Assembly (NCBI RefSeq): GCF_000328475.2
Contig: NC_026483.1
Coordinates: forward strand, 372,001 to 436,000
Source: Mycosarcoma maydis
Lineage: Eukaryota; Basidiomycota; Ustilaginomycetes; Ustilaginales
Direction: 5' to 3'
DNA length: 64,000 nt
Part shown: positions 31,701 to 41,700 of the stretch, piece after piece
How positions within the stretch are numbered: the stretch's first letter is position 1
How the letters are laid out: each line of letters opens with the position of its first letter
Program-made: the position numbers and the translations under genes
The notes under the pieces: generated by a model
Seen by the model: only the letters and a program-made list of their open reading frames with translations
Database searches by the model: none
Told to the model about the DNA's origin: nothing

Positions 31701-34178
31701 GGCCACCTTAGCTTTCGAGGTGAGGTTCAGGCCATCTGCTTTAGCAGGTTTGAGGTTGAGAAGAACCGTCGAGATGACCTGCTTACCCGTCCAGAGCGGT
31801 TCCGGCTTGAGAAGGGCAGGAGGTACAGTGAGGACGCGGCCACCACCGGTGTACTTGCCTTCTGGTCGCAAAGCACCATAGAGCATCTGCTGGTACTCGG
31901 CACGCGTGTACAACGTGTTCTTGGACGTCATCCACACACCGGCAACCACATGATCCTGAATGAGACCGCGGAGAGGGTTACCGCTGGTAGGAGTGAGATA
32001 CTGGTTGTCCGTGTTTGCGACGTAGTAGCATTCGGCACGCGCCGCTTGCGACTGTGGGAAATGCATGTTCATCTCGTCACCGTCGAAATCGGCGTTGTAC
32101 GAGTTACAGTTGGCGTAGTGCATGCGGATGGTCTTTTCACCGACGAGCACGCGTGCTTTGTGTGCCATCATGGAAGGGCGATGCAACGTCGGCTGACGGT
32201 TGAGAAGCAAGATGTCGCCGTCACGGAGGTGACGCAGCACCTGCTTGTTGGCGATGGGCGTTCGCGTTGAACTGCCGAGGCCGGCAAATGTGCCACGCGC
32301 CTGTTTGGACGAGTGCTCCTGTGGTGTGAGAAGCTGATTGGCAAGAGCTGTCCTTTCCTCTACACTAAGCTTGTCGAGTTGTGTCTCGGTGCCGTCTTCG
32401 CTGCGGATGGCCACCGCACCAGGGTACTTGAAAGGACCATTGATGACGAGCTGTCGCATTAGCTGAACATTGTGCACGGTGACAGGCTCGGGGTAGGTCA
32501 GCTTGCGCGCAAACACGGGCGGTACACCAATTTCGTTGGTCTCGATATTGACATCTGGCGAGATGACGGAGCGAGCAGCAAAGTTGACACGCTTGCCCAT
32601 CATGTGCTTTCGGAAGAGACCTTCCTTTTTCTCGAGGCCTTGTTTGACGCCTGGCGGAGGCAGCTGACCCTGGCGCAGGGGCATGGGATTCTTGCTAGCA
32701 TCGATGAACGAGTTGACATCGACCTGAAGCTGCATCATAGAGTTGAGTACCTTGCGGCGCGTGTCTTCGCGACCCTTGATGAGTTGAGCCTCGGCTGCTC
32801 GGTAGTCGGCTTCAGAAGCATCGGGGCCCAATTCGGGAAAGTCCTTCTTGGACACGAGTCGGGTCAGTTCGGTGATCTGGTCTCGGATGGAGAATGTGGT
32901 CTTGAGCACATTGGTGAGCAGCTCGTTTTGAGAGTTCTCAAACGTCATGTCACCCATGATACTAGCTGGACGGAAGCGCGTTGGCGGTACTGCGAGCACG
33001 CTGACGAAGAAGCTGTCGGCGCTGGCGCCATTGGGGGTGGACCAGATGGAAGATCCGACCTTGGCCTTGACCTTGCCTTCGGAATTGCCCAGGCGGAAGG
33101 GGCCATTGCGGCCAAAGATGAGAGAACAAAGAGGACCTTCATTGTGAAAGAGGAGGCGGAGGTGTGCTTGGCACTCCACAGCAGGCATGACGCGGTAGAC
33201 TGTCCCTTTGGGTGCATTTTCTGCAGAGATGGCTTGAGACGCCAGCCCGGCGTCGTCGACGGCGTCCGTCGAAGCTGACGTTGAGGCGGTCGAAGCAGCA
33301 AGGCGACGCTCGATGGCAGCAACGCGCTTTACAGGCGAGACGCGCATGTATCCCTTGTGCTCGTTGGAGGCGACTTCGGCAGGAAGAAGAGCCTTCTCCA
33401 TGATCTTGAGGAAGCCATCGCGACGCACGGTGGGGCTGATGGCGTTGCATTGCCCACATTGCCTCCTGTGGATATCCTTCATGAACTCGTTGATGCACTT
33501 CTTGCGAGCGGTGTAAGCGAGGCTGCCCGCTTCGGGCTCCATCTGCGCCTTGCCGCTTGCTTTGGCCGCCTTGATGAGCTCCTTGACCTGCTGGTTGATG
33601 CGGTGCGCAAACTCGGCAGGCGTCTCGCCGGAGGAGCCTCTGCTTTTAGAGCTGCTAGCCTTGGACCCCTTTGAGCCCTTGGCGTCGTCTCCATCTTCAT
33701 CTGTGCTCTCCCCATCAGCGTTGTCGATATCGGTGAGCTTGGTGTTTGAACGTGGCTCCTCGGCCTCGATGTTCTCGGCATCGTCTACGAGGCCGTACTC
33801 GAGCAGTCTTAAGCGACCGATGACCTTGGTAAGGACGACAAGCGGCAAACGGAATCGATGGCAGTAGAAGCAGGTACCCCTCAACAGATTGAACATGTTG
33901 CCCATAAAGAGTGGATGGAACACGGGAGAGGGAAGCTCGATATGACCAAAATGACCGGGGCATTGGTACGAATTGAGATGACATGTCGAGCAAATGTCGT
34001 TAGGGCGCATAGGCCCTAGAGCCGGGTCGTAGAGACCGCCCGCATTGGGATGGTTGGTGGTGTCGAGCAAGACCGGGTTGATGATCTGCTTCACCGAGAT
34101 CCTGCGGATATCCTCGGCGGTGAGGAAGGAGAAGGACGCCGAGGAGATGGTCGAAGTGATGGGCTTCTTGATGTCCAT
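28791..34178 (-). CDS. RPA190: DNA-directed RNA polymerase I largest subunit (RPA190/POLR1A)
   Basis: Catalytic subunit of Pol I, which transcribes rRNA in the nucleolus. 1795 aa in one exon, close to the yeast Rpa190 length (1664) plus acidic insertions. The clamp zinc site ([17 protein letters not shown], Cys63 to His79) is at the N-terminus. The absolutely conserved catalytic loop [10 protein letters not shown] is near residue 700. The bridge-helix/trigger-loop region contains [20 protein letters not shown] and [19 protein letters not shown]. The N-terminal Gly/Ser/Asp linker (about 150-190) and a Glu/Asp/Ser-rich segment (about 1440-1570) near the C-terminus are typical of Pol I rather than Pol II, as is the absence of a heptad CTD. 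The first ATG is used. Confidence 0.97.
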   Translation of the reverse strand: [1795 protein letters not shown]

Positions 34179-35288
34179 TGTGGGCTAGGATCCTAGCGTC
34201 CGACCACGCGAGGCACCTCGGATGTTGGATGTTCACCTCGCTATGACTATGCGCGATTTAGAGCAACCTCGTGGTGAAAGAGGACAAGGTAAGGCCCAGA
34301 GAGCGCTTCACCGTCGGAGATGGTTGAGAAAGGTACTGAACAGAGGTGATGATAGTCGTGAGTGCTGCCAAGTTGATATTACCCTTGGCACAACCAAGGT
34401 TGAGCGCAGTCAGTGTCGTGAGCTGAAATTTTTCTCCTCTTGCGAACGAATTACGAATCACGAATGTGAATCCATTGCGCATTTCTTCCAAAACAACAAA
34501 GAAAAAGAAAAAAAGTTGGAAGGCCGAGCGCAGCAAGGATGGGCAAAAAACCCCTCTTTGCAAATCCACCTTTTTCATTAGGCTGACTAATCGTGAATCA
34601 TTCGTGATTCGTGATTGAACAGATACAAATCATGATTCGTGAATGCTGGATCAACGGTCTAACATTCATCCCTCCTTTTTCTCGGTCTCGTGGGTTCACG
34701 AGCAGGGTGCATGGTGTTGCTCCACAGGCCCCGCATCACACAGGTTCGCATCGAGGCCTGCTGTGTCCTGCTCAAGGTTGAACCACAGTGCTGGTGTCTC
34801 GGCTCTCTGACGATAAACGCTGGCTTTTCAGATAGCTGGACTTGAAATGCTCTAATTGATCGCATTATGACCGGCATGTAACATCAGCTCGTTCTCAGGC
34901 ACTCTCTAGGAATTAGACTAGGCAAACGACCTGGAGCAGCCTAGCGGATATCCATAACACATCTCTGCGCTCATCCGCACGCTCATGAGAGAGAGTATTT
35001 AGATAGTTTGAATGGCGTGTAAGGAAGAGGAGGAAGAGGTATCAGAGGAGATAGGTCGTACATAGAACATGAAAGGCTGAACAAGTTGGGTATGTCGTTT
35101 TCAAAAAGAGAAGCAAAAGGGTTGCTCTATCTTTAGAAGAGGCAGAGAAGAGACTAGAGACTGGCGTGAAAAAGTAACAGTCACGAGTCTTGAGTGATTT
35201 GCGTGAAGCGATCAACATGACTGGAATAACGTGAACGTCGTGAGGTTGTGGGCGTAAAAAATTCTCGCGTTGGTGACTGGAAAATGAT
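34179..35288. other. Intergenic region: RPA190 promoter and rhodopsin 3' flank
   Basis: 1.1 kb with no convincing gene. It contains the dispersed motif as inverted and direct copies around 34590-34645 (AATCGTGAAT, ATTCGTGATTCGTG). Antisense frames that overlap the rhodopsin tail are shadows. Confidence 0.5.
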
Positions 35289-36296
35289 TTACTGGGTAAC
35301 GGTGTGCATTTGGGTGGGAGGAGCAGGGTGGAGGACGTTGGCACCAGTAACGTCGGCACCAGTAGTGTTGACACCAGTAGCGACACCGTTGACCCCAGCT
35401 CCGGTAACACCAGCTTCGCTGGCCTTGCCGCCCTCCATGGAGCGATAGTGGTTGCCCGAGAGGTCCTCGTAGTCTGAAAACTTGCCGCTCTTGAGGTGGA
35501 GCGAAGAGTAATTACATCGGCGGAGCGACCAGAGGTGGAAGAGCGCGAAGACAGGCTTGGCAAGCAGGTCAAGTACACCATAGAAGATCATCTCTGCGTT
35601 GGGCGAAATTGTGTTGCTACCATCGGCGAGACCCCAAGCAACAGGGTAGAGAGTCCAAAGGATGGTGAGAACGAGCGAAGAGTAGAGATAGGCCTTCTTA
35701 AAGTCGGCGCCGAGGTGGGAAGCCGATTTGAGACCAGGGCCATAGATGACCCAGAAGACATAGAACATGGCAACGCAGCCCATGGTGTAGTAACCCCACT
35801 TGTAGGTCGACTCGACAAGAGAACCGATCAGACCGGTGATGATCATGACAAGATCGAAAAAGATGGTGATAAAGACGGTCGAGAGGGGGAGACCAGAAAC
35901 AAGCAGGATCTCGAGGAGCAGGAGAGGGGTGGTGACAGTCCAGTCAATGTAACGAACGTACCAGATGGAACGGGTAGGACGAAGACCGTTGACTTCGTTA
36001 GGGCCGTAGTTGGTAAACTCGACGCGGACTGGGGTGGCACCGAGGTCCGAAGCCATCGAAAAGTAGGCGACGGAAGCCGTAGCGAGAATCGCGGCTGAGA
36101 GATAGTGGAAGGCTCGCTCACCACGCGACACCTTGAGTGACCACACCATAGTACCGAGTCCAGTGGCAGCCATGACGGAAAAGACAGCCCAAAGCCAGTC
36201 GGAACCGGGGGTAGTAATGTCGATGTCAGCGACAGTGGGGTTGGAGCTGAGGGCCATGTTGCCCGCTCGCTTCAGCAGCTCGGATACGACGTTCAT
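35289..36296 (-). CDS. Fungal microbial rhodopsin (light-driven proton-pump type)
   Basis: Seven-helix retinal protein of 335 aa from ATG 36296. The retinal Schiff-base lysine is Lys247 in helix G (LDLLAKPVFALFHLW), with Asp243 at the second counter-ion place. Helix C reads RYIDWTVTTPLLLLEILL, with Arg115, counter-ion Asp118 and, at the proton-donor place, Glu129 instead of bacteriorhodopsin Asp96. Asp plus a carboxylate donor is the proton-pump pattern, as in CarO-like and smut (Ustilago) green-light pumps, and not the Neurospora NOP-1 pattern. The C-terminal 75 residues are a Gly/Thr/Val-rich cytosolic tail. Plasma-membrane location is inferred. No carotenoid or retinal synthesis gene lies in the window. 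An in-frame GTG 15 nt upstream is not a plausible start. Confidence 0.95.
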   Translation of the reverse strand: MNVVSELLKRAGNMALSSNPTVADIDITTPGSDWLWAVFSVMAATGLGTMVWSLKVSRGERAFHYLSAAILATASVAYFSMASDLGATPVRVEFTNYGPNEVNGLRPTRSIWYVRYIDWTVTTPLLLLEILLVSGLPLSTVFITIFFDLVMIITGLIGSLVESTYKWGYYTMGCVAMFYVFWVIYGPGLKSASHLGADFKKAYLYSSLVLTILWTLYPVAWGLADGSNTISPNAEMIFYGVLDLLAKPVFALFHLWSLRRCNYSSLHLKSGKFSDYEDLSGNHYRSMEGGKASEAGVTGAGVNGVATGVNTTGADVTGANVLHPAPPTQMHTVTQ

Positions 36297-36390
36297 GTTG
36301 AGAAGCTTCACGGATCAAGGAGGTGACACGGTAGATAGAGGACAAGTACGATGGGGAAATCAATCAAAAAATTACAGGCAGTCCTAGCTT

Positions 36391-36398
36391 GCTTATAT
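36391..36398 (-). promoter_or_regulatory. TATA-like element of the rhodopsin gene
   Basis: On the minus strand ATATAAGC lies about 100 nt upstream of the rhodopsin ATG at 36296. Position and sequence suit a TATA box; use is inferred. Confidence 0.4.
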
Positions 36399-38790
36399 GT
36401 CGTGAGGTGAAGGCAATGACATCTTCCAACTTTGTCAAAGAGAGAGAGCGAGAGTTGTGGGCTAGCAAGCTCGAGAACAGGTTTGGCGAAATGCTAGGTA
36501 GCAATTCGCGCTACGCAGTGAGGAGCACGGGCTGAACAGTAGGATTGCATCACGACGTAATCATCCAACGAGAAAGATATTGTCATTCTATCCGGCGGAC
36601 GGCCCGGGAACCAGTGTGCGGCACGCGTGGGCATATTTCGATGACCCGACAGTTTGTACCAATCAGGCAAGACTGACGGCGTCACCAACGCAGCGACGGC
36701 GAAAAGCAATGCAGGGAAGGAATGACAGCCTATGGTTGGGTTGAATATTGTTATTACCGCGGGACGGCCACGGAAAGAAAGGTGGGCATAACGTCATTCA
36801 AATCGACAATCATGAGCAGAGCAGGGTAGAGCAGAGGTGAGTAGCAAGTGCCAACAAGGGTCCAAGACGAACCCGGCCATCGAGGCTCAGGCCTGTCTGA
36901 GCGTTGGCAATCGGGCGAATAGGAAGAAGGACCTCTTTAGGAATGTAAGAGGCGAGACAAGCTCTGCCTCATGATCGCTGCCTACGAAAGTTTGCACGAC
37001 GTGACTGGTGGCTAAGGGCCGGGCGAAGAAAAGCGCACGTCATCACGATATTCATGATTCATAATTCACGATTGTCTTTGAACCAGCGAACCCTGACGTG
37101 AGCCCTGATGCCGTTGAGCCGCTCGATCCCGTTTCCGGTGATCCGCAATGCTTCGGCAAAGCGTCTGCTGTCTACGATCGCGATTCACGATTGATTCAAC
37201 TTTTTAAAAATCGTGAATAAGTTCACGATCAAACCGTTTTTGATAACTTTCACTAGCGTTTGGCATCCCATTTGTTTTCTGCATCTTGTTCTACTGCCTC
37301 GTGCGACACTCGTGATTCTCAGACGAGACAAGCTAGCCATCATCTTAGCACACAACGAGTCATGCGTCCATGGAGACTTTGAGCGTTCAGGTGTTTGACC
37401 TATGCTCTTGTGCGCAGAGTGACTGTATCGATGAAGAGTCCGAACAAGGCAGCAGCTCGACTGAATTGGGCAATCTGCATTCCTTTCCTCGAGAGCATTT
37501 TGAAGGTCTCGGCGCCGCGACGACGAGGCAGTGGCTTGAGAGTAAGATCTCGTTCACCTCGGACAAAAACGAGATGCAAAGATCGAGAAGCGACGCGGCA
37601 TCGACCGCATCGATTCGGCCAGCGACCCCACCTTTTGTGCCACAACCGACGAAGCCCTGAGGTCATAGCTTGCTAACTGCCCATCGTTATGTAACCTACA
37701 ACAAGCATGCAGAGCTGACAGATAATCTGCATCTTGTTTCTATGCTCTGCCGTACCGTACAGATTCAAGTCTCTGTCGCAGCACAAGGTAGCATGTAAGC
37801 TTGGATACCTCCTGGTCGTAGGATCTCTGATTCGCCTAAAGGCTTGGAAGCATGCTGAATGCCACAACAAGTCTCGGTTTGGCCGGATACAGTAACAGGG
37901 CTTGGCAGAATGCTTGTTGCAACCCAGGCCAAGCGCTCGACTAGCCGATCCACTTTCGACACGCGAGGCACTTTGTGTAGTAACAGGGGTAAGGTGGTTC
38001 AACTCCTCGTGTGTTCCTGCACTGCGTTGTGCTCTCGCACCAAACAAGCACGTTTGGCTGAAACATTCAAAGTCGCACCAACATGACCATGCATCGTAGA
38101 CCAAGAATCATGTACGCACATCGCAACCTGCTCTCAAATCAACACCCGTGCCGTTTTCCTCGACCCAAGCCAAAGGAACCCAAATCCGTAAGCGAGCAAG
38201 TCACAACCGCGAATGTGGAGAGCAAATACTCACGACTGTACATACTGTATTAGCACAAAAGAAGAAAAAATGGAAAAACAAGTAGCGACGTCATCGATGC
38301 ACGTCAAAAAGTCAAGTCACGAGTCATGCATTCCTAACGTAAGCACGCTTTTCTCCGCGCCATATTCACGATTCACGATTCACGATTCGCGATTCTCGTA
38401 AGTGTCCAGACCCATTTCTGTTTTCAAGTCGCCTCGTGACTCACGACTTGGTGAGCGAGGTCACAGGCTGGCCACGCGGTTGCGGTCTAATTAGTTACTG
38501 AACGCGATGGCACGGTCTGATGCACGCTACATGCAGATTGGAGCTTACTACGTTATGGTTGTGTCGCGGCGATAGCTGTGCAAGCATGAGCCGCTAGTTC
38601 TTCGCCGCTGTTCGAGCGATCTTTAACCAAACGTGAGAGGCGTGATGACACTTTGTAACTCTTTCATGTACTATACAGCACAGTACGCCGTTCACTAGTC
38701 CCACTCGTCCGTTTTTCTCACACTGACCGACACACTCCATGCACAACCACATCATCTTATACGCTGACTGCTGACATGTCTATGTTGCCA
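36399..38790. other. Long intergenic region upstream of the rhodopsin gene
   Basis: About 2.4 kb. The best frame is 37370-37660 (+, ATG, 96 codons, Ser/Thr-rich), which resembles nothing I know and may be chance. The region carries ATTCATG/ATTCACG motifs near 37055 and a five-unit ATTCACG array at 38364-38398. Otherwise no structure was recognised. It may hold light-responsive elements of the rhodopsin. Confidence 0.45.
38364..38398. repeat. Heptanucleotide tandem repeat ATTCACG, 5 units
   Basis: Three perfect ATTCACG units are followed by ATTCGCG and ATTCTCG. This is a tandem form of the motif found singly across the intergenic DNA of the window. Confidence 0.95.
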
Positions 38791-41700
38791 TCATGGACCT
38801 GGCAGACGTAGATCCACATGTAACTGTGCAACTATCTGTCTGTACCCTGGCTCTGTGTCCGCTGTGATATGACCGTGCCTGATCAGAAAGTCGAGCATTA
38901 CAAGTACACAGTTCGGCTTGAACTTGCCTTTGCTCATCTTGTTGTAGATCTCGTCAAGCGTCAGCAGCTCGAAATGGTCCACCTCGCCGTCCTTTGGCTG
39001 CAAGGTCACCTCGGGCGGAAGCGGAAGATCGTACACGTATTCGACTTCGGGTTGAATCCAGCCTTGTTTGGCTGTCTTGTAGCAGTAGCTGAGCACACCC
39101 GTCTGTTTGATATGCTTTTCTACCAAGGACGACTCGAGGTTGGCTTCTTCCTCGCACTCACGGACCATGCTCTCCATAGGCAAATCCCCAGCGACAATGC
39201 CGCCAGCTACCGAGTTGTCCAAGTAGCCAGGCCATGTCGACTTTGTGAGGCTGCGTTGTGGAACCCAGACCTTGAGCTCGCCTGTGCCTGGAGCGACGCT
39301 GTATGCCGTCAGGTGGACGCCAAAGGTTGCAAAGCCAAAAAGGGCACATGCGGCGCGTTCCAATTTGAAGGCGATCGGGTTGCGTGACCCTGGTCGAGGA
39401 TTGAGCGCGTAGATCGCGTACAGCTCGTCGCGCCAACCATCAAGAGGATCGCGAAAGATCCGCGCCTGTCGCCATCGCTGCGCTACCGCATTGAGCCCAA
39501 CAGTCCTCGCTTCTGGTGTCGCAAAATCAGACGTAAAGCTGATCGCTTCACAGATGCGTGAACTGCATGTCGGCGGCATGATCTCGCGGTGATCCATCGA
39601 AAAGCGCACTTTGCGGAGGACGGCCGCAGACCCAGCTCGAATCTGCTCTGCAGAGTCGTCCATGCACGCCTTCACCACACGGTCTTGAAGAAATCCGATC
39701 TGTACGCCGTCCAATACGAAAGGCGTGAGACTTGTATCGAGCCATGGCTCGTGATTGTGACATTGGTGGACGAGGTCCAGCAGCGAAGGCGTCTCTCCTT
39801 CGGCACCAATACCGTCCAGACGCCGTTCGGGGTCTGCAACTTCGTGAACAAGATCCAATTCTTGGATATCTGAATCCATGATCCCCGAAGATGTCACGGA
39901 AAAGATGACTTCGTTGTCTAATGGTCGACCCTTCGCCTCCGATCCCAGCACCAGGTTGGCTATCGAGTCCGACATAGCCTGGGCAATGTTACGGTCGCGC
40001 AGACGCTTCGATTCCGGGGGGATAGCAGAAGGCAATTGGTCTACTGCAAAGTCGAGTCTACCCTTTCTGACGATGCTGCGCTTGAGTGGTGCTGGCTGCT
40101 TGGACGATCGTAGAGTATCGGTACTGCCTTCCGGTGAAAGCAAACGTGAGGAATGCAGGATTGAGTCGGGCAGCTGTGCGCGGAGCCGTACAGCGGCAAA
40201 GCTGTCGGAAGGTGCACTAGCGCCGAGAGTTGGATCCGACGATGGAGTGAAGAATTGACTAGCAGTGGCAAGAAGTGACCTGCTTGAGAATATACCTGCA
40301 GACCGAAACGTCGATAAGAAAGATCAAAAAGTGGTATCAGCGAGACTGAGCAACATCAACTCAATCGGAGTTCAACAAAAAATGCTCGTGGCTTTCTTCG
40401 CGGCGCTCGGGCCATGTGAGAAGGCAAACACGCTCTAACAGCGCAAAGAATCAAACACGACATGCCACGCGCCATACTTACTCGAGCTGCCTCTAGTGTC
40501 GCCTGCTCGTAGTGGCGAGGAATCCTCGAGCTGTAGTTCCAGCAACGACCTCGTGGAATCTTGTAAAGTGTGAGAAGAGATTGCTATCTCTTTCAGCTTG
40601 ACGATCAGCTCCTCGTAGCCAGGGCAGAGAGGGTCTAGGAGCGTCTCGCACACGAGCAGCAGGTTGCAGGCCTCGAGACGCACCGCTGCAACCAATTCAG
40701 TCTCGATGAGTTGGGAAAGGGTGGATTGCAGCGCAGCAAGCCCTGAGGAAAGGTGCTTGGACGACTGTAGCCCGTAGATATTGACCACAAGTGATATCAT
40801 GCGAGCTGCAATTCCCAGGATAGTCTCGCGGGCAGCCACTGCGACACGATCATCTCCGGAGGACTTTACTAGGACGGTGCTGAGACCGTGTGAGCTAAGG
40901 AGATCTGAATCGACCCATTGGACAAACGAGTTTACAGCTGGGCCATGTTCGTGCAAGTCATGGACACGAAGATCGACCAGAAGGCGACAACACAGGTAGG
41001 ATCTCTCCTGGGATTCGGACGTGGAGTTAGTTTCGACCACGTGAGCCATGAGACGCTGTAGTAGATGTATACGTTGAGCCATTGATAGACAGCTTATGCT
41101 GATCAAGGTCGATATTGTCCAGGCGCTTGCTGAAGCTGTACGATCGCCATCAAAGTTTCCAAAGAGCCCAAGCGAAATTGCGCTGACAAGAGAGTCTTCC
41201 AGAGCCGACATGGCTTCTTCCGATTCGCATGCAGTCTGAAGCTCTGGCTCACGCTGGATCGATATCGCGAACTGGGCAACCTCGACCAAACGCTGTGCCT
41301 CCGCAGCCAATGGTACATCATGCTGCGCTCGGATATAGTTGCCTTGTTCGTCTTTTCTTGCGTCGATCGCATCCTTGACAGCGTTCTGGAGCTGCAAGCG
41401 TAAGAGGGTGATGAGTTTGGGATCAACTCGATGCAGCAATGTCAATGCTCGTTTGCGGACAGATGCGTCAGCGTCAGCAAGCATCACCATGAGCTGTCCC
41501 AATTCAGCTTCGGTGATTTGCAGCGGAGAGGTCTGTCCTTCGCCCTCGCTCGTGGTCTGCGCCCATCCAAGTGGGAGCAGTGCACTTAACAGATCGATTC
41601 CGGCTACCTTGCGGTTAGGGTTGGTATTATGTAGTTGAGATTTGATGTGCGCGGATAACTTATTCCACAGTATTGCAAGCTCTCCGTCGTCATCGCCAGC

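Noticed and set aside
35042..35581. Minus-strand frame overlapping the rhodopsin tail
   Set aside because: Shadow of the rhodopsin gene in another frame; low-complexity Ser/Thr/Leu sequence.
37370..37660. 96-codon + frame in the 2.4-kb gap
   Set aside because: Overlapping open frames on both strands at the same place and no domain; more likely chance.
40259..40295. 37-nt alternative intron (GTATAT...CTAG) before the Nudix frame
   Set aside because: Too short and puts the Nudix frame out of phase; the 186-nt intron 40481-40296 has better signals and keeps frame.
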